33,312 bases of DNA from Solobacterium sp. (GTDB lineage Bacteria > Bacillota_I > Bacilli_A > Erysipelotrichales > Erysipelotrichaceae): NCBI GenBank assembly GCA_017420585.1, contig JAFOIT010000192.1, positions 1 through 33,312 of the forward strand, written 5' to 3'. Under the pieces are notes generated by a model. The model did not search any database and was not told where the DNA came from. It worked only from the letters and a program-made list of their open reading frames with translations. A program made the translations under genes and the position numbers. Shown here one piece after another: positions 8,169 through 15,993 of this stretch (the first letter of the stretch is position 1; each line of letters begins with the position of its first letter).

Positions 8169-8920
8169 AATTTGCCAGCTGGAATGTAAACGGCCTGCGG
8201 GCCTGTACGAAAAAGGGATTTCCGGAAGTATTCCGGGAAATCGACGCGGATATCTTCGCCATTCAGGAAACCAAGATGCAGCCGGATCAGCTGGAAGACA
8301 GCCACCGGTTTGCCGGCTATGAAATGTACATGCACAGCGCTGAGCGCAAAGGCTACAGCGGCACCCTGGTCTACACCCGCCGCCGGCCGCTGGCGGTCAG
8401 CTACGACATCGCCGGGGATGACAGCAAAGAGGGCCGGGTCATCACGATGGAATTCGAGGATTTCTGGTTTGTGACCGCTTATGTGCCCAATTCCAAGGAA
8501 GGCCTGGCAAGGCTCCCGTTCCGGCTGGAATGGGAGAAACACCTGCGCGAGCACCTCGTAAAGCTTGATCAGACCAAGCCGGTTATCTATACCGGTGACC
8601 TGAATGTGGCCCATGAGGAAATCGATCTGAAAAACCCCGACAGCAATCACTTCAATGCCGGCTTCAGTGATGAGGAGCGGGCAGCGTTCACGGAACTGCT
8701 CAAAGCCGGCTTTACGGACACATTCCGCTACCTGCACCCGCAGGAAGTCGCTTATTCCTGGTGGAGCTACCGCTTCCGTGCCAGGGAGAAGAATATCGGC
8801 TGGCGGATCGATTACTTTATCGTTTCCGACCGGCTGCGGGACAGACTCACGGACAGCGGGATCCTGAGCTCGGTGGAGGGGTCGGATCACTGCCCGGTTG
8901 TGCTGACAATACAGGATTAG
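8165..8920 (+). CDS. xth: Exodeoxyribonuclease III / AP endonuclease
   Basis: This Mg-dependent enzyme cuts DNA at abasic sites and digests from 3' ends in base excision repair. The 251-residue protein shows the full ExoIII set: SWNVNGLRA (5-13), QETK (34-37) with the metal-binding Glu35, GDLNVAHEEIDLKNP, the SWWSYRFRARE...GWRIDYFIVS segment, and the C-terminal SDHCPV with the catalytic His. The start codon overlaps the upstream pepP stop by four bases and has no separate ribosome-binding site, so expression probably depends on translation of pepP. In Bacillus the homologue is called exoA. Confidence 0.96.
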   Translation: MKFASWNVNGLRACTKKGFPEVFREIDADIFAIQETKMQPDQLEDSHRFAGYEMYMHSAERKGYSGTLVYTRRRPLAVSYDIAGDDSKEGRVITMEFEDFWFVTAYVPNSKEGLARLPFRLEWEKHLREHLVKLDQTKPVIYTGDLNVAHEEIDLKNPDSNHFNAGFSDEERAAFTELLKAGFTDTFRYLHPQEVAYSWWSYRFRAREKNIGWRIDYFIVSDRLRDRLTDSGILSSVEGSDHCPVVLTIQD

Positions 8921-8946
8921 TCATGTCTGTCAGAACATGATAGAAT
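8918..8946 (+). promoter_or_regulatory. pepV promoter with inverted repeat in the spacer
   Basis: TAGTCA (8918-8923) and TAGAAT (8941-8946) are 17 bases apart. TCATGT (8921-8926) and ACATGA (8935-8940) form a 6-bp inverted repeat with an 8-base centre filling the spacer, a position where a repressor could act. It could also be a weak hairpin after xth, but no T run follows. Confidence 0.45.
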
Positions 8947-8976
8947 AGATGCAATAGTTTTCAATGGAGGATAAAC

Positions 8977-10338
8977 ATGGACGTTAAAGAACGTGTAAGA
9001 GGCTATCGGGCAGAACTGCTGGACAGACTGTCACGGCTGGTAGCCATCAACAGTGTTCAGTCAGAAACCCTTCCGGATGCCCCGTTTGGATCAGGTCCGC
9101 GGGACGCTCTGCTGGCAGCCCTTCAGATGCTTGACGAAGATGGCTTCAGAACTGTCAATCTGGATAATTACATCGGCTATGCCGAAATGGGTGAGGGCGA
9201 GCAGCTGATCGGCATCATCGGTCATCTGGACATCGTTCCGGCCCGCCGGGAAGACGGCTGGGATACCGATCCGTTTACCATGACGGAAAAGGACGGCATC
9301 CTGTACGGCCGCGGCGTCGCGGATGACAAGGGCGCGGTTGTGGCGAGCATGATTGCCATGAAGGTTCTGCGTGATATGGGAATCCCGCTGACCAAGCGGA
9401 TCCGCCTGATCATGGGCACCAACGAAGAGAGCGGCTCCAAAGGCCTGGCTTACTACGTGCAGAAAGAGGGAGATGTCGACTTCGGCTTTACCCCGGACGG
9501 AAACTTCCCGGGCACCCATGGCGAAAAGGGTGCTGTGGGCGGTGTCTACCGTTCCAAGCAGACCGGCATCCTGGATATCTACGGCGGCACAGCGCGCAAT
9601 GTTGTCTGCCCGAAGTGCACCATCAAGGTGGCTAAGAACAGCTACTCGGCCAAGAAGCTGGGTGACTTCTTCAACAACAACAATCTGGAATATGAGATCC
9701 AGGAAGGCGAAGACGCCGATACAATCACACTGGTCGGCAAGTCTGCCCATGCGTCCATGCCGGAACTGGGCAAGAACGCGATCTCCTACCTGCTGGTCGG
9801 CCTGAAGGAAGCCGGCTTCCAGGATCCGTTTGTGGAATTCTACTGCAAGCACTTCGGCCTGAATTATGACGGTGAAGGCCTTGGCTGCAAGCTTTCTGAC
9901 GAATACGGCGTCCTGACCCTGAACAACGGTGTCATCGGCATGAAGGACGGGGTGATTGAAGGCTCCATCGATATCCGCTTCCCGGTCACCATGACCATGA
10001 AGCAGGTTACCCGGGCCATGCAGGATTATCTGGAAGACGACAACGGCGTCGTGGAAATCTTCCGCGGCGTGGACCCGCTGTTCTTCCCGATCGATTCCCC
10101 GCTGGTCACCTGCCTGCACCAGGCCTATGTGGCGGTCACCGGCGACACGGAGAATGTCCCGATGACTATGGGCGGCGGCACCTATGCCAAGGGGATCGGC
10201 AACACGATTGCCTTCGGCTGTGCGTTCCCGGGCAGGAATTACCATATCCACGAAGCCAACGAGGAATGTCCGATTGACGAACTGCTGCTGCAGGCGGAAA
10301 TCTACGTGCAGGCCGTTCTGAATCTGCTGGCCCAGTAA
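8977..10338 (+). CDS. pepV: Dipeptidase PepV (Sapep family, peptidase M20)
   Basis: A dinuclear zinc dipeptidase of 453 residues. Visible ligands and catalytic residues are H83 (IIGHLDIVP), D116 (GRGVADDKGA), the E150-E151 pair (GTNEESGS), D174 (FTPDGNFPG) and H425 near the C-terminus (NYHIHEANEE). A lid/dimer-like insert (about 185-370) separates the halves of the catalytic domain, as in lactobacillar PepV. It likely hydrolyses dipeptides imported from outside or left by other peptidases. TGGAGG eight bases before the ATG fixes the start. The gene has its own promoter and terminator. Confidence 0.93.
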   Translation: MDVKERVRGYRAELLDRLSRLVAINSVQSETLPDAPFGSGPRDALLAALQMLDEDGFRTVNLDNYIGYAEMGEGEQLIGIIGHLDIVPARREDGWDTDPFTMTEKDGILYGRGVADDKGAVVASMIAMKVLRDMGIPLTKRIRLIMGTNEESGSKGLAYYVQKEGDVDFGFTPDGNFPGTHGEKGAVGGVYRSKQTGILDIYGGTARNVVCPKCTIKVAKNSYSAKKLGDFFNNNNLEYEIQEGEDADTITLVGKSAHASMPELGKNAISYLLVGLKEAGFQDPFVEFYCKHFGLNYDGEGLGCKLSDEYGVLTLNNGVIGMKDGVIEGSIDIRFPVTMTMKQVTRAMQDYLEDDNGVVEIFRGVDPLFFPIDSPLVTCLHQAYVAVTGDTENVPMTMGGGTYAKGIGNTIAFGCAFPGRNYHIHEANEECPIDELLLQAEIYVQAVLNLLAQ

Positions 10339-10342
10339 CATG

Positions 10343-10366
10343 AAAAGCGCTCCGGCGCTTTTTTTT
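10343..10366 (+). terminator. Terminator of pepV
   Basis: AAAAGCGC (10343-10350) pairs with GCGCTTTT (10355-10362) around TCCG, followed by more T to 10366. Confidence 0.9.
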
Positions 10367-10376
10367 ACGGCAATAA

Positions 10377-10385
10377 TGCTATAAT
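10377..10385 (+). promoter_or_regulatory. Extended -10 promoter of the HAD phosphatase operon
   Basis: TGCTATAAT is a perfect extended -10 box with no clear -35. The start would be near 10392. An in-frame ATG at 10384 lies inside this box, so it cannot be used from this promoter; ATG 10405 follows AGAGG and is preferred. Confidence 0.65.
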
Positions 10386-10404
10386 GGCCCATAGAGGTTC
10401 AAAC

Positions 10405-11241
10405 ATGAAGAAAACAGCGATTCTGTATGATTTTGACAAAACACTGTGTACGAAGGACATGCAGGAATACAGCCTGATCCCGACCCTGGGCTATACCGAT
10501 GCCGGCCAGTTCTGGGCGGAAGTCGGCGAGATGAGCAGGGCCCAGGCCATGGACCCGATCAGTGCCTACCTGTATTTCCTGCAGAAGAAATACATGGAGC
10601 ACGGGACCCCGCTGCGCCGCGATGATTTCACCGTTCCCGGGCAGAAAATCGAGCTGTACCCGGGCTTGGATACATGGTTTGAAAGAATCAACGCCTACGG
10701 GGCCGGACTGGGACTGGAAGTGGAGCATTACGTGATTTCCAGCGGCATGACGGAAATCATTGAAAGTTCCGCCATCGCTGACAAGTTCCGCAGGATCTAT
10801 GCCTGCCGGTATTTCTATGATGAAGAGGGCATTGCCCGCTGGCCGGCCCAGATCGTCAACTATACGACAAAGACACAGTATATCTTCCGGATCAACAAGC
10901 AGGTCCTGGATGAAAGCAATGACAATGATCTGAATTCCTATGTGGATCCGGCCCTGCGGCCGGTGCCGTTTACGCGGATGATCTACATAGCGGACGGGAT
11001 CACGGATGTCCCGTGCATGCGGCTGGTCAAGGAGTACGGCGGCAAGTCCATCGTGGTTTACAATCCGGCTTCGGCCCGGGCCGGGATGACGGCTGACCGG
11101 CTGATCCGGGAAGGCCGGGCAAACTACATGTCGGCGGCGGACTACCGTGAAGGCAGGGACATGGAGAACATCATGAAGATGATTCTCGACCATATCGGCG
11201 CGGATGAGAAACTGATGGAACTGGAGGGGAAATACAGATGA
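10405..11241 (+). CDS. HAD-superfamily phosphatase
   Basis: The 278-residue protein starts MKKTAILYDFDKTL: D9 is the nucleophile and D11 the acid/base of HAD motif I. Motif II is the Ser of VISSGMTEI, and motif IV is MIYIADGITDVPCM with the metal-binding acidic residue. A helical cap (about 25-95) between motifs I and II suggests a phosphoserine-phosphatase-like C1 cap. Substrate is not evident. The protein is longer than SerB-type enzymes, with an insertion around 150-190 (RINKQVLDESNDNDLNSY). Its TGA overlaps the next ATG by four bases, so it is translated together with the amidase-like lipoprotein, which hints at a cell-envelope link but does not prove one. Confidence 0.88.
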   Translation: MKKTAILYDFDKTLCTKDMQEYSLIPTLGYTDAGQFWAEVGEMSRAQAMDPISAYLYFLQKKYMEHGTPLRRDDFTVPGQKIELYPGLDTWFERINAYGAGLGLEVEHYVISSGMTEIIESSAIADKFRRIYACRYFYDEEGIARWPAQIVNYTTKTQYIFRINKQVLDESNDNDLNSYVDPALRPVPFTRMIYIADGITDVPCMRLVKEYGGKSIVVYNPASARAGMTADRLIREGRANYMSAADYREGRDMENIMKMILDHIGADEKLMELEGKYR

Positions 11242-11999
11242 AGACAAAATACGGGAAGGTGCTTCTGACAGCGGTGCTGGCCGCGGTACTCGGCGGCTGT
11301 TCGTCAGGCGGCGGGAAACCGGTCATCCTGCTGGACGCCGGCCATGACCTTCAGGAAGCCGGATATACAGCCTATGATCCGGATCTCGAACTGCCGTTTG
11401 TCAATTATGAGGAAGGGGCAGAAGATGCCGGCCTGATAACCGAAGCGGCATATGATGAAGCGCTGACGGCGGAACTGGAAAGCCTGCTCAAGGCAACCGG
11501 CCAGTTTACCGTTGTGCGGATGAAAGACGCGGATGATACCATGACCATGGCCCAGCGCCTGGAAAAAATCGATAAGGAAAACCCGGACCTGGTGGTTTCC
11601 ATCCATGCCATCCATACGACGGAACAGGGCGCCACAGCCCCGCTGATCTGTGTGGAACCGCCGGCCAGCAATACCCATGACGCTTCCTTCGCGGCCGGCA
11701 GTGCCCTGCAGGCGCATCTGTATCCGGCGGAGCGGGAATCCCGGCTGGTTTACTGCTACTACACACCGGTGCGGCCGGAGACCTGGCAGCTGCATATTGT
11801 ACCGGCTGATGACGCCACGGATTACGGCGAGGAAACCCTGGAAATCATGACCGGCAACAGTGCCCCTGTTGTCCAGATTGCCATGCTGTCCATGCACAGC
11901 CATGAGGATCTCGAAGCCCTGGCTTCGGCGGAAGGCATCCGGCAGACAGCGGAGATGATCAGGGACGGGCTGACAGATTATTTTGCGGATCAGAAGTGA
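11238..11999 (+). CDS. Lipoprotein with degenerate N-acetylmuramoyl-L-alanine amidase fold
   Basis: A signal peptide with a lipobox (VLGGC, lipidated Cys21) precedes a domain that resembles Amidase_3: LLDAGHD gives the first zinc His (H36), E74 is a possible second ligand, and VVSIHAIH gives H123. At the place of the catalytic Glu motif (LVExGFLSN in active enzymes) it reads VVQIAMLSM, putting Gln213 where Glu is needed. The 253-residue protein is thus probably exported and lipid-anchored. It may bind peptidoglycan or regulate other hydrolases rather than cut, by analogy with degenerate amidases. Domain assignment is moderately sure; loss of activity is an inference. It forms an operon with the HAD phosphatase. 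Confidence 0.68.
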   Translation: MKTKYGKVLLTAVLAAVLGGCSSGGGKPVILLDAGHDLQEAGYTAYDPDLELPFVNYEEGAEDAGLITEAAYDEALTAELESLLKATGQFTVVRMKDADDTMTMAQRLEKIDKENPDLVVSIHAIHTTEQGATAPLICVEPPASNTHDASFAAGSALQAHLYPAERESRLVYCYYTPVRPETWQLHIVPADDATDYGEETLEIMTGNSAPVVQIAMLSMHSHEDLEALASAEGIRQTAEMIRDGLTDYFADQK

Positions 12000-12022
12000 A
12001 ACAGGCGTATGCCTGTTTCTTT
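11999..12022 (+). terminator. Terminator of the HAD phosphatase/lipoprotein operon
   Basis: AAACAGGC (11999-12006) pairs with GCCTGTTT (12011-12018) around GTAT, followed by a T-rich tail. Confidence 0.85.
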
Positions 12023-12074
12023 ATTACCGGCCTGTGCGAACTGCGTTTTTTGCGGTAATTATGCGCTTTTCGGG

Positions 12075-12123
12075 TTGAAAATGAAGGTGATTCAGATACA
12101 ATAGTTATTGTCATGTTATGACA
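12075..12123 (+). promoter_or_regulatory. HU promoter with inverted repeat at the transcript start
   Basis: TTGAAA (12075-12080), 16 bases, then TACAAT (12097-12102): each five of six to consensus. The start would fall at about 12109, the first base of TGTCAT-GTT-ATGACA (12109-12123), a 6-bp inverted repeat. This could be an operator or a 5' stabilising hairpin. GGAGG at 12125-12129 is 15 bases from the ATG; AGG at 12137-12139 is nearer. Confidence 0.6.
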
Positions 12124-12144
12124 GGGAGGAGATATTAGGTATTT

Positions 12145-12441
12145 ATGGCAAAAAAGAAAGTTGAAGCACTGACTAAAAAGGTACTTGCGGACAAGCTGGC
12201 AGCAGAAGCCGGCATGACAAAGAAGGCCGCTGCCGAGACTGTCAATTATGTTTTTGAAACAATGGCAGAACAGATGAAGAAGGGCGGCGAAGTTGATATC
12301 AACGGTTTCGGCAAGTTCAGCGTCAAGAAGAGAGCTGCCCGTCAGGGTATCAACCCGCAGACCAAGGAAGTCATCAAGATCAAGGCATCCAAGGTTCCTG
12401 CATTCAAGGCCAGCAAGACCCTGAAAGATCTCGTAAAATAA
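12145..12441 (+). CDS. hup: HU-family DNA-binding protein
   Basis: HU is a small dimeric nucleoid protein that bends DNA. The 98-residue product shows the helical dimerisation half (KVLADKLAAEAGMTKKAAAETVNYVFETMAEQMKKG split over residues 13-47), the signature VDINGFGKFSVKKRAARQGINP, and the DNA-binding beta arm with the intercalating Pro in QGINPQT. Residues 1-12 add a lysine-rich lead (MAKKKVEALTKK) slightly longer than typical. No upstream in-frame start exists because TAG lies at 12136. It is monocistronic between its own promoter and terminator. Confidence 0.97.
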   Translation: MAKKKVEALTKKVLADKLAAEAGMTKKAAAETVNYVFETMAEQMKKGGEVDINGFGKFSVKKRAARQGINPQTKEVIKIKASKVPAFKASKTLKDLVK

Positions 12442-12463
12442 GATTATAAAAGCCGGATATACG

Positions 12464-12498
12464 AAGACAGCGTTCTGTGACCACGCTGTTTTCTTTTT
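12464..12498 (+). terminator. Terminator of HU
   Basis: AAGACAGCGT (12464-12473) pairs with ACGCTGTTTT (12483-12492), ten pairs with one G-T, loop of nine bases, then CTTTTT. Confidence 0.85.
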
Positions 12499-12503
12499 CC
12501 CTG

Positions 12504-12534
12504 TTGACGGTGCCGGGGGCTCTGATTATATACT
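12504..12534 (+). promoter_or_regulatory. Promoter of the aminotransferase gene
   Basis: TTGACG (12504-12509) is followed by overlapping -10 candidates TATATA (12527-12532, spacing 17) and TATACT (12529-12534, spacing 19). The AGGAGG site at 12551-12556 lies six bases before the ATG. Confidence 0.65.
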
Positions 12535-12562
12535 TTTCTAGAGTTGTTAAAGGAGGTTTCCC

Positions 12563-13711
12563 ATGAGCCGACGTTTTCTTGCCCGGAAGTACAACCATGA
12601 CTTCCCGCCCGATGCCTTCAGTTCCAGTGCGCCTGCCCCGGCCGATACCATTTATCTCAATATCGGTGATCCGGATCTTCTGACCCCGAGAGTGATACTG
12701 GACGCGGCCTTTGCGGATGCCTATGCCGGGCATACGAAGTATACCGATACCAGGGGTTATCCGGAACTGCGGCAGGAAATCCTGAAGTTCTGGCAGAACC
12801 GGTACGATGTGCCGCTGCGGGATGAGAATATCTGTGTCACGGCTTCCGGCCAGTTCGGCATGTATGTGGCCTGTCAGACGGTCATCGACCCCGGTGATGA
12901 AGTGCTGATTATCGAACCGTACTTCCTGCCGTACCGTTCGGCAGTGGAGATGGCAGGGGGTGTGCCGGTCTATGTGGAAACACGTTTTGAGGAAGGCTTT
13001 GCGATCCGGACCGAACGCCTGGAAGCGGCGGTGACGCCGAAGACAAAGGCCCTGATCCTGAATAATCCGAACAATCCGACCGGGGCCGTCTACAGCCGGG
13101 AAACTCTGCAGGATGTGGCTGACTTCGCAGTCAGGCATGACCTGCTGGTGCTGGCGGATGATATCTATACATCGTTTGACTACACCAAGCCGTTTATCCC
13201 GATTGCCTCGCTTCCGGGGATGTTCGAGCGGACCGTTACGGTCAATTCAGGCTCCAAGAACTTTGTCATGACCGGCATGCGGATCGGCAACCTGGTGGCG
13301 GACGCGGATATCATCCAGGCCGCGAAGATTGTCGTCGAAGCGACCACCTATTCCTCGCCGTCTATTTCCCAGCGGGCCATGCTGCATGCGTTCCGGCATT
13401 TTGAAGAGTTCGAGCAGGAAGTGGCCGGGGCGTTCAGGGAGCGGGTGGAGTATGCCTATGAGCGGCTTTCCGCCATGCCGTTCATCGATGTCCTGCCGGT
13501 GCAGGGAACGTTCTATATCTTCCCGTGTGTCAGAAAGAGCGGGCTGGACGGGGCTGCCTTCTCAGCCCTGCTGGCCGAGCAGTGCCACATCAAGGTCATC
13601 CCGGGTGAGTTCTTCGGACCCAGCGGCAGGGACCATATCCGGATTTCCTGCACGGTCAGCATGGATACGCTGAAGGAAGCCTTTGACCGGATGGAACGGC
13701 TCACATTCTAA
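12563..13711 (+). CDS. PLP-dependent aminotransferase, class I/II
   Basis: A fold-type I aminotransferase of 382 residues. Landmarks are the N-terminal IGDPDL (34-39), GYPELRQEI, the substrate-domain NPNNPTG (168-174), LADDIYTSFDY with the pyridine-N-binding Asp, the PLP lysine K232 in NSGSKNFVMTGMRIG, and the carboxylate-binding Arg in DHIRISC near the C-terminus. It transfers amino groups between an amino acid and a 2-oxoacid; substrate (Asp, Ala, aromatic or Met-cycle) cannot be fixed. A strong AGGAGG supports the start. It is monocistronic and converges on the MFS transporter through a shared bidirectional terminator. Confidence 0.92.
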   Translation: MSRRFLARKYNHDFPPDAFSSSAPAPADTIYLNIGDPDLLTPRVILDAAFADAYAGHTKYTDTRGYPELRQEILKFWQNRYDVPLRDENICVTASGQFGMYVACQTVIDPGDEVLIIEPYFLPYRSAVEMAGGVPVYVETRFEEGFAIRTERLEAAVTPKTKALILNNPNNPTGAVYSRETLQDVADFAVRHDLLVLADDIYTSFDYTKPFIPIASLPGMFERTVTVNSGSKNFVMTGMRIGNLVADADIIQAAKIVVEATTYSSPSISQRAMLHAFRHFEEFEQEVAGAFRERVEYAYERLSAMPFIDVLPVQGTFYIFPCVRKSGLDGAAFSALLAEQCHIKVIPGEFFGPSGRDHIRISCTVSMDTLKEAFDRMERLTF

Positions 13712-13715
13712 GCAC

Positions 13716-13755
13716 AAAAAAAGCGGCATCTGCCCGGCCGGCAGGTGCCGTTTTT
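13716..13755. terminator. Bidirectional terminator
   Basis: CGGCATCTGCC (13724-13734) pairs with GGCAGGTGCCG (13740-13750), eleven pairs with one G-T, flanked by an A run on the left and a T run on the right. It can stop both the aminotransferase (forward) and the transporter (reverse). Confidence 0.9.
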
Positions 13756-13767
13756 CTCTGCAATGAT

Positions 13768-15036
13768 TTACTTTGCCAGCGGCTGTTTGTCAGCCAGTTT
13801 GAGGAAGACAAAGCCCAGGGCAAAGAAGACAGCCAGGGAAGCGACTGCGATGTTGATCGTGCCGCCCGCCAGCTTGACCCAGGCGATGACCGCCGAGCCG
13901 AGGAATGATGCGCCCTTGGCGAAGATGTCATAGATGCCGAAGTATTCGCCGGAGTTCTCTGCCGGGATGATCTTGGAGAAGTAGCTTCTTGACAGGGACT
14001 GGATGGAGCCCTGGAAGCAGCCGACCCCGAAGGCCAGGATGCCGAAATGCAGCAGGGTCTTCAGTGTCAGGGCATACAGGCAGACACAGAAGTAACCGAC
14101 AATGCAGACGAGAATCAGGGTAACTGTATCGTATTTCTTGGATAATCTAGCAAAGACAAGGGAACCGCCGAAGGCAACGACCTGGGTGGCCAGCAGGAAG
14201 ACAACCTGGCCGACCGTCGGCAGGCCGAGGTCCGTGCCGATATTGATGCAGTTGTCGATGATCGTGCCGACCCCGTCGATATACATGAAGAAGGCAATCA
14301 GGAAGAAGAGGACCTTCTTGTCCCTGGTGGCGATCTTCTTCAGGGTGCTGCCGATTTTGGCAAACACCTTGCGGACGGCGCCTTTTTCCGCTTCCACATA
14401 ATTGATCTGATGATAATTGCGGATCAGCGGCAGGGTGACCAGCAGCCACCAGATGCCGGTGACGCCAAAGCCGATGATCTTGCCGACCTGCGGTGAGAAC
14501 AGCATCAGGTTTTCACTGAGACCGCCGCTGATGACATAGGCAATCATGGCCACGGTGAACGGGATGCACGAACCGATATAACCCCAGGCATAGCCGTAGG
14601 AGGAAACTTCATCCATCCGCTCTTCGGTGGTAACGTCATTGAGCATGGAATCATAGAAGGTCAATGAAGCGGAATAGAAGATCTTGGACAGCACGAAGAT
14701 GACGATGAAGGCTGTCCAGCTGGCCGCGAAGCCGTTGAGGATACAGCCGGCAACACCCAGGGCCACGGCAGTTGTAAAGAAGATCTTCTTCATGCCTTTA
14801 TGATCAGCCAGGGCACCGCATATGGGGCCGAGAACCGCCACCACGATAGTGACCACGGCAATTGCAATGGAATAGTATGCGGTTGCCTGATCGGATGTGA
14901 CCTGGCCGGGTGCCGTACCGATTGCCAGATCCTTGAACCAGATCGGAATCAGCGAACAGGCAAGCATGGTGAAGGCGGAGTTGCCGACATCATAAAGCAC
15001 CCATGCCCGTTCTGTTTTTGTCAGATTTTTAAACAT
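13768..15036 (-). CDS. MFS transporter, UMF1/Atg22-like family
   Basis: The 422-residue protein is polytopic with about twelve hydrophobic segments. Its N-terminus MFKNLTKTERAWVLYDVGNSAFTML carries the WxLYDxGNSAF signature of the UMF1 (Atg22-like) branch of the major facilitator superfamily, and a cytoplasmic loop ADHKGMKK matches the MFS motif A region. Substrates of bacterial members are mostly unknown; amino acid or peptide export has been proposed by analogy with yeast Atg22. I chose ATG 15036, preceded by GGGGGA, over an open extension of 33 codons which would include the promoter. It is transcribed divergently from the membrane-anchored protein gene at 15237. Confidence 0.9.
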   Translation of the reverse strand: MFKNLTKTERAWVLYDVGNSAFTMLACSLIPIWFKDLAIGTAPGQVTSDQATAYYSIAIAVVTIVVAVLGPICGALADHKGMKKIFFTTAVALGVAGCILNGFAASWTAFIVIFVLSKIFYSASLTFYDSMLNDVTTEERMDEVSSYGYAWGYIGSCIPFTVAMIAYVISGGLSENLMLFSPQVGKIIGFGVTGIWWLLVTLPLIRNYHQINYVEAEKGAVRKVFAKIGSTLKKIATRDKKVLFFLIAFFMYIDGVGTIIDNCINIGTDLGLPTVGQVVFLLATQVVAFGGSLVFARLSKKYDTVTLILVCIVGYFCVCLYALTLKTLLHFGILAFGVGCFQGSIQSLSRSYFSKIIPAENSGEYFGIYDIFAKGASFLGSAVIAWVKLAGGTINIAVASLAVFFALGFVFLKLADKQPLAK

Positions 15037-15083
15037 AAATCCCCCGATTTTTACTGTTTGTGCAGAAACACTTCTTAATAAAA

Positions 15084-15112
15084 ATAATAATTGTTTCAAG
15101 CTGGTTTGACAA
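15084..15112 (-). promoter_or_regulatory. MFS transporter promoter
   Basis: On the reverse strand TTGTCA (15107-15112) and TATTAT (15084-15089) are separated by 17 bases, five of six matches each. The predicted start is near 15077. Confidence 0.68.
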
Positions 15113-15130
15113 TGTACGAAAACATGTACG
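15112..15130. repeat. Direct repeat between divergent promoters
   Basis: ATGTACG occurs twice (15112-15118 and 15124-15130), 12 bases apart, just upstream of the reverse -35 and between the two divergent promoters. It could bind a regulator of both genes; no family is suggested. Confidence 0.4.
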
Positions 15131-15139
15131 GACACTGCG

Positions 15140-15169
15140 GTGACAAAGCATCATACCTGCCTCTATAAT
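15140..15169 (+). promoter_or_regulatory. Promoter of the 15237 gene
   Basis: GTGACA (15140-15145), 18 bases, TATAAT (15164-15169). The start is predicted near 15176, giving a leader of about 60 bases with AAGGAG before ATG 15237. Confidence 0.65.
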
Positions 15170-15236
15170 GGGATTGTAAGGAAGCACAGCCGGATCATAA
15201 CCGCCCAGCCCGCACCGGGAGAAGGAGCAGAATATC

Positions 15237-15833
15237 ATGAGTAATACAGAGAAGAAAACCCCATGGCCGATGATTGCCATCGCACTGTGCCTGATTGCCG
15301 CCGCGTTCGGGATTGGCATCCTGTTCGGCCGCAGCCAGACAGCAGCCGCCCCGGAACCGACAGCCACATCTTCCGGTTCAACTGTCAATGTGGTCGGATC
15401 GGTGGATGCGACACCAAAGCCGTCAACGGCGCCGGCCCCGCCAACCCCGGTCCCGGAAAAACCGACAGACCCGCCGGCCACCCCGGTCGTGGTCCTGAAG
15501 CCGGCTGAAATCATCAACAAGCATGAATTCTGGCAGGATGCGGACGGCAAGATGGCACTTTGGGTGAATCAGAGTACCGGATCCATCGATTTCCTGTATA
15601 ACGATGAAGTGTTTACCGTTACCCAGATTCTGCAGGACTTTGAAGATACGATTGACGGATTCTACATGAACAGCAGCCTGATCATGGAAGCCACCAATGG
15701 CGGCTATGAAGCTTCTGCCGGCCTGTATTGTTTCCAGGATGGTCCCGACGAATACATCCAGGCCTGGTTCGGGGAGGACAAGGTCATCCTGCGTCCGGTG
15801 GAAACGAATCCCTTTGCCAAATTCGCCCAGTAA
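15237..15833 (+). CDS. Membrane-anchored protein of unknown function
   Basis: The 198-residue protein has a short cytoplasmic N-terminus, one transmembrane helix (about 10-33, WPMIAIALCLIAAAFGIGILFG), a Pro/Thr/Ala-rich linker (about 35-85), and an extracellular domain of about 110 residues (ALWVNQSTGSIDFLYNDEVF...). The single anchor plus proline-rich spacer implies that the C-terminal domain is held away from the membrane. I do not recognise the domain. It has its own promoter and terminator and shares a divergent control region with the MFS transporter. Confidence 0.8.
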   Translation: MSNTEKKTPWPMIAIALCLIAAAFGIGILFGRSQTAAAPEPTATSSGSTVNVVGSVDATPKPSTAPAPPTPVPEKPTDPPATPVVVLKPAEIINKHEFWQDADGKMALWVNQSTGSIDFLYNDEVFTVTQILQDFEDTIDGFYMNSSLIMEATNGGYEASAGLYCFQDGPDEYIQAWFGEDKVILRPVETNPFAKFAQ

Positions 15834-15861
15834 CCCGGCAGGGACAAGCCGCAAAAGAAAC

Positions 15862-15893
15862 AACCCGCATGGGAAATATCTCATGCGGGTTTT
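15862..15893. terminator. Terminator, probably bidirectional
   Basis: AACCCGCATG (15862-15871) pairs perfectly with CATGCGGGTT (15882-15891), followed by TTTT. On the reverse strand a T-rich stretch lies between it and tRNA-Ala and a short one follows it, so it may also end the tRNA transcript. Confidence 0.85.
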
Positions 15894-15906
15894 GAAAACA
15901 AAAAAA

Positions 15907-15982
15907 TGGTGGAGCTGACGAGACTCGAACTCGCTACCTCATCGCTGCCAGCGATGCGCTCTCCCAGGTGAGCTACAACCCC
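15907..15982 (-). tRNA. tRNA-Ala (anticodon GGC)
   Basis: A 76-base cloverleaf on the reverse strand with encoded CCA. The acceptor stem GGGGTTG/CAGCTCC has two G-T pairs, D stem GCTC/GAGC, anticodon stem CATCG/CGATG with loop CTGGCAG giving GGC, and T arm GCGAG-TTCGAGT-CTCGT. GGC reads GCC and GCT codons. The TGGC-type isoacceptor is often missing from A/T-rich Bacillota, and the codon GCC is very frequent here. Confidence 0.95.
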
Positions 15983-15993
15983 ATTGCACGATT

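Noticed and set aside
9091-10392. Long reverse-strand open frame (433 codons) opposite pepV
   Set aside because: Same cause as opposite secA. The pepV frame has all catalytic residues and a good ribosome-binding site.
10384-11241. HAD phosphatase starting at ATG 10384
   Set aside because: That ATG lies inside the TATAAT box of the only visible promoter; ATG 10405 has a proper ribosome-binding site and begins the family's N-terminus.
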